Part shown: piece by piece, positions 44,642 to 54,626 of the stretch
Layout: every line of letters starts with the position of its first letter
How positions within the stretch are numbered: the stretch's first letter is position 1
NCBI RefSeq assembly: GCF_008086615.1
Contig: NZ_RXYB01000009.1
Coordinates: forward strand, 1 to 64,000
DNA: 64,000 bases
Direction: 5' to 3'
From: Acetobacterium tundrae
Lineage (GTDB): Bacteria > Bacillota > Clostridia > Eubacteriales > Eubacteriaceae
Made by a program: the position numbers and the translations under genes
Notes under the pieces: generated by a model
The model's input: only the letters and a program-made list of their open reading frames with translations
Told to the model about the DNA's origin: nothing
Databases searched by the model: none

Positions 44642-46003
44642 ATGGCTAAGAAAAAAAGTGTTTTTGTTTGTCAGAACTGTGGTTATGATTCCCCAAAATG
44701 GATGGGAAAATGTCCGGAATGCAACCAATGGAATACCATGGTTGAAGAGCTTGATCTTTCAAAGATGGCCGGGAAAGAAAACACCAGAGAACGGGGCGTG
44801 TATTCCAAACCCAAATCTTTAGCGGAAATCACTTATTCAGGAGATACTCGGTATCCCACGCAAAATGAGGAATTCGATCGGGTTCTCGGCGGCGGTATTG
44901 TTCCGGGGGGGATGATTCTGCTGGGTGGAGATCCGGGAATCGGAAAATCCACGTTGCTTTTGCAAACAACCGAAGCTCTGGGAAATCAGGGCTATAAGAT
45001 TTTGTATATTTCAGGAGAAGAGTCGGAACAACAATTAAAAATGCGCGGAGAACGGATGAATGTGAAATCGAAGAATATCTTTTTCCTTTCTGAAATTAAC
45101 ATTCCCTATCTCTTGACTATTATTCTGGAAGAGCGGCCGGACATTGTCATTATTGATTCCATTCAGACCATGTACAGTCCGGACATTTCTTCGGCCCCCG
45201 GCAGTGTCAGTCAGATCCGGGAAAACACCGGTGCGCTGATGCAGCTGGCGAAGAAGGATAATATTTCGATGATTCTGGTGGGTCATGTCACCAAGGAGGG
45301 GAACATTGCCGGCCCTCGGGTTTTAGAACATATGGTGGATACGGTGCTTTATTTTGAGGGTGAGAAATACCACACCTATCGGATCCTCCGGGGCGAGAAA
45401 AACCGCTTTGGTTCCACCAATGAGATCGGTATTTTTGAAATGACTGAAAGCGGCCTTCAGCCGGTGGCAAACCCTTCAGAAATGATGCTGGACAGCCGCC
45501 CCGAGAACACCTGCGGCTCAGTGGTCGTGCCTTGTATGGAGGGCAGTCGGCCCTTGCTCATTGAGCTTCAGGGACTCATCTCCCCCTGCGGATTTGGAAA
45601 TCCCCGCCGGATGTCCACGGGAATGGACTGCAACCGCATGGTTTTACTGATGGCGATTATGGAAAAGCGTCTGGGTATTCAGATGCAGTCGGTGGATGCC
45701 TATATCAACGTCGTTGGCGGCATAAAAATTGATGAACCGGCCCTGGATCTCGGCGTCATAGCGGTACTTTATTCCAGTTTGAGAAATTTTCAAATACCGG
45801 CGGATTTAATGATTCTCGGCGAGGTCGGCCTAACCGGTGAGGTTAGAAACATTCAGAATATGGAAAAGCGGTTGATTGAGGGTAAAAAGCTGGGCTTTAA
45901 GCGATGTATTATTCCCAAGGGCAATCAAAAGGGTTTGAATGTTCATGAGATGGAAATTTTACCGGTGGATAATATCCGATCAGCGTTGGATAATTTGCTT
46001 TAA
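44642..46003 (+). CDS. radA: DNA repair protein RadA
   Basis: 453 aa. N-terminal zinc finger CQNCGYDSPKWMGKCPECNQW, RecA-like ATPase with Walker A GGDPGIGKSTLLLQ, the KNRFG-type motif in RGEKNRFGSTNEIGIFEM, and a Lon-protease-like C-terminal domain. RadA is a hexameric helicase that extends recombination intermediates, which suits its position ahead of ruvAB. AGGAGG precedes ATG at 44642. Confidence 0.97.
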   Translation: MAKKKSVFVCQNCGYDSPKWMGKCPECNQWNTMVEELDLSKMAGKENTRERGVYSKPKSLAEITYSGDTRYPTQNEEFDRVLGGGIVPGGMILLGGDPGIGKSTLLLQTTEALGNQGYKILYISGEESEQQLKMRGERMNVKSKNIFFLSEINIPYLLTIILEERPDIVIIDSIQTMYSPDISSAPGSVSQIRENTGALMQLAKKDNISMILVGHVTKEGNIAGPRVLEHMVDTVLYFEGEKYHTYRILRGEKNRFGSTNEIGIFEMTESGLQPVANPSEMMLDSRPENTCGSVVVPCMEGSRPLLIELQGLISPCGFGNPRRMSTGMDCNRMVLLMAIMEKRLGIQMQSVDAYINVVGGIKIDEPALDLGVIAVLYSSLRNFQIPADLMILGEVGLTGEVRNIQNMEKRLIEGKKLGFKRCIIPKGNQKGLNVHEMEILPVDNIRSALDNLL

Positions 46004-46048
46004 AAGCATGATACGGTCTATAATCTAGTTGCAAAAAAAATTTATCCT

Positions 46049-46076
46049 TTGATTTCAAGCGGTAATCGTGTATAAT
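46049..46076 (+). promoter_or_regulatory. Promoter of the 6S RNA gene
   Basis: TTGATT (46049-46054), 16 bp, TATAAT (46071-46076), directly before the closing stem of the RNA. Confidence 0.8.
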
Positions 46077-46080
46077 GGAG

Positions 46081-46280
46081 TTATCCCAAAGTGATCGTCA
46101 CATACTTTATTTTTGAACCTACATCATTTTCGAGGGAGTCTGATTGTTCGCTATCAGATGTCGGGCCGCATAATATCAGCGGAAGGCAAAAGCTAGAGAC
46201 AAGACACCCACCTGGCCTAGGCTAGGGCGTCAAAAATAGAGGACGTCACAATGGGATAAGCACCTAAGGGTGCTTTTTTT
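46081..46280 (+). ncRNA. ssrS: Probable 6S RNA
   Basis: About 200 nt between a strong promoter and an intrinsic terminator (GCACCTAAGGGTGC plus seven T at 46260-46280). The ends pair: TTATCCCA with TGGGATAA, then GTGA with TCAC and CGTC with GACG. The middle is a long rod of short stems interrupted by bulges (GTTCGC...GTCGGGCC lies in it). This size, rod shape, closing stem and free-standing transcription fit 6S RNA, which binds sigma-A RNA polymerase in stationary phase. Assigned by architecture, not by a family model. Confidence 0.75.
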
Positions 46281-46365
46281 GTTGAATTATTTTATTGTTT
46301 TGGTACAATAGATAAGATATGCAATAATTGGTATGAGATAGAAACAAGAATTTGAGGGAGAGCAG

Positions 46366-46968
46366 ATGTACGAATATATAATTGGAAGCTTGGAGGAACA
46401 GGCGCTGGATTATGTGATCATTGATTTGAATCACATGGGATATAAAATAAAAGTATCTGCCAATACATTGAATGAGCTGCCTTGTCTGCATTCGGAGGTG
46501 AAGCTTTTTCTCCATCAGGTTATTAAAGAGGATGAAATGGCTCTTTATGGTTTTGCAACAACGGATGAACGGGAAATATTCCGGACCATGATTGGTATTT
46601 CCGGTATCGGGCCAAAAGCAGCAACCGGACTTTTATCGCAGTTCAGCAGTAATGAGCTGATCAATCATATTATCAATAATGATCCTAAAGCGATTGCTAA
46701 AGCGCCAGGAATTGGTTTAAAAACGGCCAGTCGAATTATTTTGGAGCTAAAGGATCGGTATAAAGATTTTGCGGGAGTGGATTTTAAAACCGTCAATCCG
46801 CATGAAATAAACGATACCGCAACCCAGGCGATAAACGGACTAGTGGGATTGGGGTATAGTATTTCCGAAGCTTCGGAAATGGTATCGAGAGCTTATGGCC
46901 CAGATTGCAGTCTTGAAGATTTAATTAAGAGTGCGCTCCGGTCCACTAATCCGTTGAAGGGACGGTAA
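46366..46968 (+). CDS. ruvA: Holliday junction protein RuvA
   Basis: 200 aa. Domain I (MYEYIIGSLEEQALDYVIID), then two helix-hairpin-helix motifs (ISGIGPKAATGLL and APGIGLKTASRII), and a C-terminal three-helix domain (ATQAINGLVGLGYSISEASEM) that contacts RuvB. It tetramerises on the four-way junction. Three bp before ruvB, so the two are one operon; the RNA upstream has its own terminator. No ruvC is in the window. Confidence 0.97.
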   Translation: MYEYIIGSLEEQALDYVIIDLNHMGYKIKVSANTLNELPCLHSEVKLFLHQVIKEDEMALYGFATTDEREIFRTMIGISGIGPKAATGLLSQFSSNELINHIINNDPKAIAKAPGIGLKTASRIILELKDRYKDFAGVDFKTVNPHEINDTATQAINGLVGLGYSISEASEMVSRAYGPDCSLEDLIKSALRSTNPLKGR

Positions 46969-46971
46969 TAC

Positions 46972-48036
46972 ATGAAAGAACGTATCATTACCTCTGATTT
47001 GATTGAATTAGATGTAGAAATTGAAAAAAATTTAAGGCCCCAGGGCATGGATGAATATATCGGCCAGGAACGCGTCAAAAAGCAGATGAGAATTTTTATT
47101 AAAGCGGCTCAAAAAAGAAAAGAGAGTCTGGATCATGTGTTACTTTATGGGCCACCTGGTCTGGGAAAAACAACGCTGGCCAATATTATTGCTAGGGAGA
47201 TGGGGGTGGGAATTAAAACGACTTCCGGCCCTGCCATTGAAAAGGCTGGCGATTTAGCAGCTATTCTGACCAGCTTAAAGGAAGGCGACATCCTTTTTAT
47301 TGACGAAATTCATCGACTGCAACGATCGGTTGAAGAGGTACTGTATCCGGCCATGGAGGATTTTGCGCTGGATATTGTGATTGGCAAAGGGCCGGGGGCC
47401 CAATCCATCCGGTTGGAGCTGCCGCCCTTTACCTTAATTGGAGCCACTACCCGGGTAGGGTTGCTGACCTCGCCGCTGCGTGATCGATTTGGCATGATTC
47501 AGCGGTTGGAACTTTATAATCCGGTGGAGTTAGCGACGATTATCAGGCGTTCAGCCAGAATCCTCGGTATTGAAATGGACGAAGCAGGGGCGATAGAACT
47601 CGCCATTCGGTCTCGGGGAACGCCGCGAATTGCCAATCGGTTGTTAAAACGGGTCAGAGATTATTGTGAAATAGAAGGCCGGGGTATTATTGATTTACAA
47701 ACAACGAAGGAAGCCCTCGATCTTTTTGAAGTGGATGCGGTTGGTCTGGATCAGATTGATCGGATCATGCTGATGACGATTGTCGAAAAATTCGACGGCG
47801 GCCCGGTCGGGCTTGATACCCTGGCGGCGGCCATTGGCGAAGAAAAAAACACCATTGAAGAAGTATACGAACCCTATTTGATTCAATTGGGCTTTCTGTC
47901 AAAGACGCCCAGAGGCCGAGTGGTTACCAGCCGCGGTTATAACCATTTAGGCGTAGAGGTACTGATGAGCGATTCATCAGAGTTGCAACAAATTAAATTA
48001 AAATTTTATGACAGCGAGGAAGAAAACGATGAATAA
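46972..48036 (+). CDS. ruvB: Holliday junction motor RuvB
   Basis: 354 aa, AAA+ ATPase. Begins near [18 protein letters not shown]; Walker [15 protein letters not shown]; Walker B FIDEIHRL; sensor/Arg region [18 protein letters not shown]; then a winged-helix C-terminus. It drives branch migration with RuvA. Its last eight bases overlap queA, the common Firmicutes arrangement ruvA-ruvB-queA-tgt. Confidence 0.98.
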   Translation: MKERIITSDLIELDVEIEKNLRPQGMDEYIGQERVKKQMRIFIKAAQKRKESLDHVLLYGPPGLGKTTLANIIAREMGVGIKTTSGPAIEKAGDLAAILTSLKEGDILFIDEIHRLQRSVEEVLYPAMEDFALDIVIGKGPGAQSIRLELPPFTLIGATTRVGLLTSPLRDRFGMIQRLELYNPVELATIIRRSARILGIEMDEAGAIELAIRSRGTPRIANRLLKRVRDYCEIEGRGIIDLQTTKEALDLFEVDAVGLDQIDRIMLMTIVEKFDGGPVGLDTLAAAIGEEKNTIEEVYEPYLIQLGFLSKTPRGRVVTSRGYNHLGVEVLMSDSSELQQIKLKFYDSEEENDE

Positions 48037-49054
48037 ATCAGATTTCTATTACGATCTGCCAGATGAGCTTATTGCCCAACATCCTTTGGAGAAACGGGAT
48101 AATTCTCGATTGATGGTGCTTAATCGCCAGAAAAAGACAATTGCAGACCGAAATTTTTTTGATCTTATCGAGTATTTACAACCGGGAGATTTGCTGGTGA
48201 TGAATAATACCAAGGTTTTGCCGGGAAGGATTTTTGGGCATCGTGAAGATACCGGCGGCAAGATTGAAATTCTGCTGTTAAGACATCTCTCGGATAAAGA
48301 CTGGGAAATCATGGTGAAGCCTGGAAAAAGAGCGAAGGTCGGTGCAAGGATTGTTTTTAGTCCCGAACTGACGGGCGAAATTACTGGGACCACTCAGGGC
48401 GGCCTGCGGGTGATCACTTTTGAATATCCCGGGGTATTTAAAGAGATTATTGACGAGATCGGGTTAATGCCGGTTCCTCCCTATATTCATGAAACCCTAA
48501 AGGATAACAATCGTTATCAGACGGTTTATGCCAAGCGTGAAGGTTCTTCAGCGGCACCCACAGCGGGTCTGCATTTCACCCCGGATCTGCTTCAGAAGAT
48601 CGAAAAAATGGGCGTTAATATTGCCGAAGTAACGCTTCATGTGGGAATCGGGACCTTTCGTCCGGTAAAATGTGATGTGATTGAAGAACATCATATGCAT
48701 GAAGAATATTTTGAGGTATCGGAAGAAACCGCCCAGGCTATTAAGCGTACGAAAAAAAATGGCGGACGGATTATTGCGGTGGGTACGACTTCGGTCAGAA
48801 CCTTAGAAAGCAATGCTCAGCTTCACGAGGGAACAGTGGAAGCCTATGCCGGCGTCACGGATATCTTTATTTATCCCGGCTACGAATGGAAAGTGGTCGA
48901 TGCTGTCATTACCAATTTTCATCTGCCGGAGTCCACCTTATTGATGCTGGTGTCGGCTTTTTACAATCGCGAAGAGATTATGAAAGCGTATCAGACCGCG
49001 ATTGATCTGAAATATCGCTTTTTCAGCTTTGGTGATGCCATGTTTATCGAATAA
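48029..49054 (+). CDS. queA: tRNA preQ1(34) S-adenosylmethionine ribosyltransferase-isomerase
   Basis: 341 aa from ATG at 48029 inside the end of ruvB (GAGGAAG upstream); the longer open frame starts upstream within ruvB and is not needed. Signatures: [41 protein letters not shown] and [17 protein letters not shown]. It transfers the ribosyl part of SAM to preQ1 in tRNA to form epoxyqueuosine. It works directly after Tgt, encoded next. Confidence 0.98.
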   Translation: MNKSDFYYDLPDELIAQHPLEKRDNSRLMVLNRQKKTIADRNFFDLIEYLQPGDLLVMNNTKVLPGRIFGHREDTGGKIEILLLRHLSDKDWEIMVKPGKRAKVGARIVFSPELTGEITGTTQGGLRVITFEYPGVFKEIIDEIGLMPVPPYIHETLKDNNRYQTVYAKREGSSAAPTAGLHFTPDLLQKIEKMGVNIAEVTLHVGIGTFRPVKCDVIEEHHMHEEYFEVSEETAQAIKRTKKNGGRIIAVGTTSVRTLESNAQLHEGTVEAYAGVTDIFIYPGYEWKVVDAVITNFHLPESTLLMLVSAFYNREEIMKAYQTAIDLKYRFFSFGDAMFIE

Positions 49055-49077
49055 GAAAACAGATTATTAAACATTAG

Positions 49078-50208
<1,131 letters not shown>

Positions 50209-50226
50209 AAATTAAGGAGAATGAAT

Positions 50227-50613
50227 ATGGATTTGACCATGATTCTTCCTCTGGCGTTAGTACTCGTATTCTTTTATTTCTTTATTCTTAGACCACAACA
50301 GAAACAACAAAAAGAAGTTAAAAATATGCGCTCAAGTATGAAACCTGGGGATGAAATTATTACGATTGGTGGATTTTATGGTATTGTTTACGCGATTGGT
50401 GAAGAAAATGTAACCATCGAGTTATTGCCTGATTACAATAAAGCGGTGATTACAAAGTCTGCTATTTCTAAAATAGTGAGCGTTGAAGATGCGGTAGAAA
50501 CGGAAGAAGAGGTTTTTGAAGAGCTTGATGAAGAGCTTGACGGAGACCAAAAAGTAGTCGATGCCGAATATGAAGAAATCGATGCTGAAAACACTAAAAA
50601 AGACGAAAAATAA
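50227..50613 (+). CDS. yajC: Sec translocon accessory protein YajC
   Basis: 128 aa from ATG at 50227; AAGGAG is seven bases upstream, whereas an ATG at 50221 would be only one base from it. One membrane segment ([17 protein letters not shown]), then RPQQKQQKE and [20 protein letters not shown], the family core. An unusually acidic tail of about 40 residues ([16 protein letters not shown]) extends it. YajC joins the SecDF complex; secDF is not in the window. Confidence 0.95.
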   Translation: MDLTMILPLALVLVFFYFFILRPQQKQQKEVKNMRSSMKPGDEIITIGGFYGIVYAIGEENVTIELLPDYNKAVITKSAISKIVSVEDAVETEEEVFEELDEELDGDQKVVDAEYEEIDAENTKKDEK

Positions 50614-50643
50614 ATTTTGAATCATTAGAGGGGAGTGAACAAA

Positions 50644-50790
50644 TTGAAACACATTAAAATCATTAAAGAGGGTAAACTCACTGATGTAAAAAACCGAGGA
50701 TGTGGCGAATGTCAAACTTCCTGCCAGTCAGCTTGTAAGACTTCCTGTACTGTGGGAAACCAAAAATGCAAACAAACGACTGAGAAATAA
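50644..50790 (+). CDS. scfA: SCIFF ranthipeptide precursor (six cysteines in forty-five)
   Basis: 48 aa from TTG at 50644 (AGGGGAGTGA upstream). The leader-type N-terminus is MKHIKIIKEGKLTDVKNRG; six cysteines follow at 20, 23, 27, 31, 35 and 42, with Thr and Ser between them (CGECQTSCQSACKTSC). This is the near-universal SCIFF peptide of Clostridia, modified by the radical SAM maturase encoded 61 bp downstream, which forms thioether bonds from Cys to Thr or other residues. Its biological role is unresolved. The position after yajC matches the usual SCIFF locus. Confidence 0.96.
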   Translation: MKHIKIIKEGKLTDVKNRGCGECQTSCQSACKTSCTVGNQKCKQTTEK

Positions 50791-50802
50791 TAACAAAAGC
50801 CT

Positions 50803-50835
50803 GAGGGGCTATCTCGTAAGAGATGGCCCTTTTCT
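50803..50835 (+). terminator. Attenuator-type hairpin between scfA and scfB
   Basis: GGGGCTATCTC / GAGATGGCCC with GTAA loop, followed by TTTTCTTTT. A partial terminator here would give more precursor mRNA than maturase mRNA, a sensible ratio for a peptide substrate and its enzyme. Confidence 0.75.
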
Positions 50836-50851
50836 TTTGATAAGGAGAAAA

Positions 50852-52204
50852 ATGATACATAAATACAAACTTAATGGACTGAATATTGTTTTGGATGTGG
50901 ATACCAGTGGGGTGCTGACGGTTGATGACTTAACCTATGAATTATTAGATGGTTATGGAGAAAAGACCGATGATGAATTAATCAAAGCATTCGGGGAAAG
51001 ATACCCAGCCGCAGAAATAGGCGAATGTCTGGCAGAAATAAAGACATTGAAAGAAGAAGGCATTTTATTTAAAGAAGTAAAATATAAAAAAAACAACTAT
51101 GCCAATGGCGATCTGATTAAGGCTTTGTGTCTTCATATTGCCCATGACTGCAACCTTAAATGCACGTATTGTTTTGCGGCGCAGGGCGATTTTGACGGCG
51201 AAAAAATGCTGATGCCGTTGGAAGTTGGGAAGAAAGCCATCGATTTTATTGTTGCCCAATCAAAAAACAGAGAAAACCTGGAGATTGACTTTTTTGGCGG
51301 AGAGCCGCTGATGAATTTAGATGTGGTTAAGGAATTAGTCGCTTATGGTAATGAAATGGCTGAAAAAAATCATAAGAAATTCAAATACACGATGACCACC
51401 AATGGGGTATTACTTAATGAAGAAACCCGGGAATATCTGAATGAAACCATGGATAATATTGTACTGAGTCTTGACGGTCGTAAGGAAGTCAATGACCGCA
51501 TGCGTCAAACTGTTAACGATAAAGGTTCATATGACATCATCATTAATAACATCAAGGCCATGGCCGAGATGCGCGGCGAGAAAGATCATTATGTTCGGGG
51601 AACCTATACCCATCACAACCTGGATTTTTCCAGGGATGTACAATTTCTGGCAGAAGAAGGTTTTAAAAGCATTTCAGTAGAGCCGGTGGTTTCAGAAGCT
51701 TCAAAAGACTATGCCATAACTGAAGAAGATCTGCCGGAAATATTTGCGGAATATGATAAGCTGGCATTATCCTATTTAAAACGTCATCAAGACGGACTTC
51801 ACTATAATTTCTTCCATTTCAATGTAGATTTGGATCATGGCCCTTGTGTCTATAAACGTCTTTCCGGCTGCGGGGCCGGAAGAGACTATGTGGCAGTAAC
51901 GCCGGAAGGGGACGTCTACCCATGTCATCAATTTGTCGGAAATGAAGCGTTTAAAATGGGCGATGTATTTCAGGGCATAACCAACAATGAAATTAGAAAC
52001 GAGTTTGAGGCCGGAAATCTGCTGGAAAAGGAAGCCTGCACTCAGTGCTGGTGCAAATATTTCTGCGGCGGCGGATGTCATGCCAATGCCTATAATTTCA
52101 ACGGCACCATTATGAAACCGCATCATGTCAGCTGTGAAATTGAACGGCGACGCGTTGAAAATGCCATCATGATTTCAATTATTGAAAGTGGTGAACAGGC
52201 ATAA
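50852..52204 (+). CDS. scfB: SCIFF radical SAM maturase
   Basis: 450 aa from ATG at 50852 (AAGGAG upstream; the longer frame runs back through scfA). The N-terminal RRE-like domain (about 1-85, MIHKYKLNGLNIVLDVDTSG) binds the leader peptide. The radical SAM cluster is Cys100-NLK-Cys104-TY-Cys107, and FFGGEPLMN is the SAM-binding strand. The C-terminal SPASM/twitch region has many cysteines (SGCGAGRD, VYPCHQF, ACTQCWCKYFCGGGC) for two auxiliary Fe-S clusters. It makes thioether cross-links in ScfA. Confidence 0.96.
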   Translation: MIHKYKLNGLNIVLDVDTSGVLTVDDLTYELLDGYGEKTDDELIKAFGERYPAAEIGECLAEIKTLKEEGILFKEVKYKKNNYANGDLIKALCLHIAHDCNLKCTYCFAAQGDFDGEKMLMPLEVGKKAIDFIVAQSKNRENLEIDFFGGEPLMNLDVVKELVAYGNEMAEKNHKKFKYTMTTNGVLLNEETREYLNETMDNIVLSLDGRKEVNDRMRQTVNDKGSYDIIINNIKAMAEMRGEKDHYVRGTYTHHNLDFSRDVQFLAEEGFKSISVEPVVSEASKDYAITEEDLPEIFAEYDKLALSYLKRHQDGLHYNFFHFNVDLDHGPCVYKRLSGCGAGRDYVAVTPEGDVYPCHQFVGNEAFKMGDVFQGITNNEIRNEFEAGNLLEKEACTQCWCKYFCGGGCHANAYNFNGTIMKPHHVSCEIERRRVENAIMISIIESGEQA

Positions 52205-52335
52205 ACCGGTTAGTTTAAACCCTCGGAGGGTTAACCGATTTGAAACAAAGACTACCCCAAAAGTAGAAGTAAATACTGGGGGACAATCGTAACAGAAGCT
52301 GTCCCCCGAACGGTTTTAGAACCCTTAGCTTGAAC
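52205..52335 (+). other. Structured intergenic segment after scfB
   Basis: Two inverted repeats. GGTTA...AACCCTC / GAGGGTTAACC spans about 52208-52236. GGGGGACA (52278-52285) and TGTCCCCC (52300-52307) enclose a 14-nt loop. Neither is followed by a T-run, so they are poor terminators. They might be a second REP-like family or part of a regulatory leader. Confidence 0.55.
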
Positions 52336-52339
52336 ATTT

Positions 52340-52368
52340 TTGACAAGCCGTATTATTTATGATAAATT
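52340..52368 (+). promoter_or_regulatory. Promoter of rho
   Basis: TTGACA (52340-52345), 17 bp, TAAATT (52363-52368). Predicts a 5' leader of about 110 nt before the TTG start of rho, long enough for autoregulation by Rho, which is known for rho leaders in other bacteria. Confidence 0.65.
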
Positions 52369-52486
52369 ATACCTATCTACAAAAACATTAAAACTTCAAA
52401 ATCAATCTACAGCAAATGAACTGATTTTAAAATTCTTATCATTCAAAACTCAAATTCATTTATTATTATCCACGGAGGCAACTAAT

Positions 52487-54214
52487 TTGGAAAAGAAATC
52501 TTTAGAGGATTCAACCGTTGTTGAATTACGCAAACAGGCAGAGCATCTGGGTATCGAAAAAACCAGCCGATTAAAAAAAATTGAGCTGATTGAGGCAATA
52601 GAAGAGAAACTGAACCCAGAGTCGGATTTAGCTATAGCTTCTGATACCAATCTGGAGTTAAAGGAAGATGAGCCATCACCAGAAGTGAAAAACATCAACA
52701 AAAAACAACCCCAGCCGATTCGTCGCAATACCCATGATTCCGCCAATAATGGCAATGGGGGACGTTCACCTTATTATAAAATAAAAGACTCCATGGATAA
52801 TGTGGTGGTTGAGGAAGGAATCTTAGAAATCGTTCCGGAGGGTTTTGGCTTTGTGAAAAATGCCGAGATGTCAACCAATGAAGAATTTGTGTATATTTCC
52901 GCTTCGCAAATACAGAAATTCAAATTAAAAAATGGCGACTTGCTCAGCGGCAAGGTCCGTCCCCCCAAGCCCGGCGAAAAGTATTCGGCGATGCTCTTTT
53001 TGGAAAAGGTCAACGGGACAAAAACAGCGGATATTATCCAAAAAATCAACAGCATGCTGTACGTGGATGATAAAAAGGATTTGGACCGATTTAAGAGTTC
53101 CCAGGAAGGTATTTTGGATGTAAACCCAGATGGATTTGGATTTTTGCGAACCAATCATTATTTATCCGGTGATCATGATATTTATGTTGCGGCAAACCAG
53201 ATCAGGCGGTTTAACCTGCGTACCGGGGATAAAATTGTCGGAAAAATAAAAATGACCGGTGAAAATGAAAAATTCGATGCATTACTTTACGTTGAAAAGG
53301 TCAATGGCGATATCCCGGAAAAAATTGCGAATCGGCCTAAGTTTGAACGGCTCACACCGATTTTTCCAGAAGAACGGATCACGTTGGAAACGAATCAGGA
53401 TGTGATATCAACCCGAATGATTGATCTTTTTTCACCGATGGGAAAGGGCCAGCGGGGATTGATTGTGGCGCCTCCTAAAGCCGGGAAAACCATTCTGTTA
53501 AAAGAAATCGCCACGGGGATTACGACGAATCATCCCGATATTGAACTGATTATTTTGCTGGTGGATGAACGACCGGAAGAAGTTACAGATATGAAACGCT
53601 CCATAGATGCGGATATCGTCTATTCGACGTTTGACCAGCCCCCTGAAAATCATATCAAAGCGGCTGAAATTGTTTTGGAGCGTGGCAAGCGTTTGGTTGA
53701 ACAAGGAAAAGATGTGGTCATTCTTGTCGACAGCCTGACCCGCCTGACCCGGGGAAACAACCTAGTGGTATCACCTTCAGGAAGAACGCTGTCGGGTGGG
53801 CTTGATCCGGAAGCACTATTTTTTCCTAAAAAGTTTTTTGGCTCGGCCAGAAATATTGAAGAGGGTGGGAGTTTGACTATTCTCGCGACGGCGCTTGTTG
53901 ATACGGGAAGCCGCATGGATGATATTATTTTTGAAGAATTCAAAGGTACTGGCAATATGGAACTTCATCTGGAACGGGATTTGGCTGAACGACGGATTTT
54001 CCCGGCGATTAACTTAAATCGGTCAGGGACCCGTCGCGAGGAAAAACTGCTTTCTGATGAAGAACTAAAGGTAAGTTTCCATATCCGAAAATTGTATAAG
54101 GGCACGACCGTTTATGATCTGACCGACAAGATCATTTCGATTTTGGAAAGAACAAAAGATAATAAAGCGTTTATAAAAAAATATATTGATAAATTTAACG
54201 CACAAAATATTTGA
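52487..54214 (+). CDS. rho: Transcription termination factor Rho with two RNA-binding domains
   Basis: 575 aa from TTG at 52487 (GGAGG eight bases upstream), against about 420 in E. coli. Rho N-terminal helical domain at about 3-42; a charged linker with KKQPQPIRRN; then two homologous cold-shock RNA-binding domains: first at about 110-177 (EGILEIVPEGFGFV...LEKVNG), second at about 207-275 (EGILDVNPDGFGFL...VEKVNG). The RecA-type motor follows with GLIVAPPKAGKT, LVDERPEEVTDM and the Q/R loop region GSARNIEEGGSLTILATALV. ATP-driven hexamer that ends transcription. The domain duplication is unusual. Confidence 0.96.
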   Translation: MEKKSLEDSTVVELRKQAEHLGIEKTSRLKKIELIEAIEEKLNPESDLAIASDTNLELKEDEPSPEVKNINKKQPQPIRRNTHDSANNGNGGRSPYYKIKDSMDNVVVEEGILEIVPEGFGFVKNAEMSTNEEFVYISASQIQKFKLKNGDLLSGKVRPPKPGEKYSAMLFLEKVNGTKTADIIQKINSMLYVDDKKDLDRFKSSQEGILDVNPDGFGFLRTNHYLSGDHDIYVAANQIRRFNLRTGDKIVGKIKMTGENEKFDALLYVEKVNGDIPEKIANRPKFERLTPIFPEERITLETNQDVISTRMIDLFSPMGKGQRGLIVAPPKAGKTILLKEIATGITTNHPDIELIILLVDERPEEVTDMKRSIDADIVYSTFDQPPENHIKAAEIVLERGKRLVEQGKDVVILVDSLTRLTRGNNLVVSPSGRTLSGGLDPEALFFPKKFFGSARNIEEGGSLTILATALVDTGSRMDDIIFEEFKGTGNMELHLERDLAERRIFPAINLNRSGTRREEKLLSDEELKVSFHIRKLYKGTTVYDLTDKIISILERTKDNKAFIKKYIDKFNAQNI

Positions 54215-54239
54215 TCTTTTAAGAATTGTCTGATATAAT
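54211..54239 (+). promoter_or_regulatory. Promoter of rpmE
   Basis: TTGATC (54211-54216, overlapping the rho stop codon), 17 bp, TATAAT (54234-54239). Confidence 0.75.
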
Positions 54240-54297
54240 GTCTCGGTTGATATAATAACGACGGACAATTAAATAAATAAGAAACGAGGTGGATTCG

Positions 54298-54513
54298 ATG
54301 AAAGAAGGCATTCATCCAAATTACAACAAAGCGATAGTTAAGTGTGCATGTGGAAACACATTTGAAACTGGTTCAGTTAAACCGGAATTAAAAGTAGAGA
54401 TTTGTTCTGCTTGTCACCCCTTTTTCACTGGGAAACAAAAGCTTATTGATACTGGTGGACGTGTTGATCGATTCAATAAAAGATTTGGTTTAAAAGACGA
54501 GTCAGCAGAGTAA
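54298..54513 (+). CDS. rpmE: 50S ribosomal protein L31
   Basis: 71 aa from ATG at 54298 (GAGGTGG upstream). The zinc-binding form: CACG near residue 14 and [13 protein letters not shown] further on. The core [11 protein letters not shown] is typical. Zinc-containing L31 also serves as a zinc store that Zn-free paralogues replace under starvation; no paralogue is in the window. Own promoter and own terminator. Confidence 0.98.
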   Translation: MKEGIHPNYNKAIVKCACGNTFETGSVKPELKVEICSACHPFFTGKQKLIDTGGRVDRFNKRFGLKDESAE

Positions 54514-54526
54514 ATAAAAAGTTGGT

Positions 54527-54556
54527 AAAAGTCGGTTCTTGTAACCGGCTTTTTTC
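54527..54556 (+). terminator. Terminator of rpmE
   Basis: AAAAGTCGGTT / AACCGGCTTTT with a CTTGT loop and a T-run to 54556. Confidence 0.88.
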
Positions 54557-54626
54557 TTGTGTGAAAGCAATACCGGGTATTCACTTAAGAAAAAATTTAA
54601 AGAACGATTAGAGTTGAGGTAAGCCA

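Noticed and set aside
52310-52335. GTTTTAGAACCC as a CRISPR repeat
   Set aside because: It occurs once, with no further copies or spacers nearby.
52340-52486. 49-residue extension of Rho
   Set aside because: The TTG at 52487 has GGAGG at ideal spacing and begins the Rho N-terminal domain; the upstream part overlaps the promoter.
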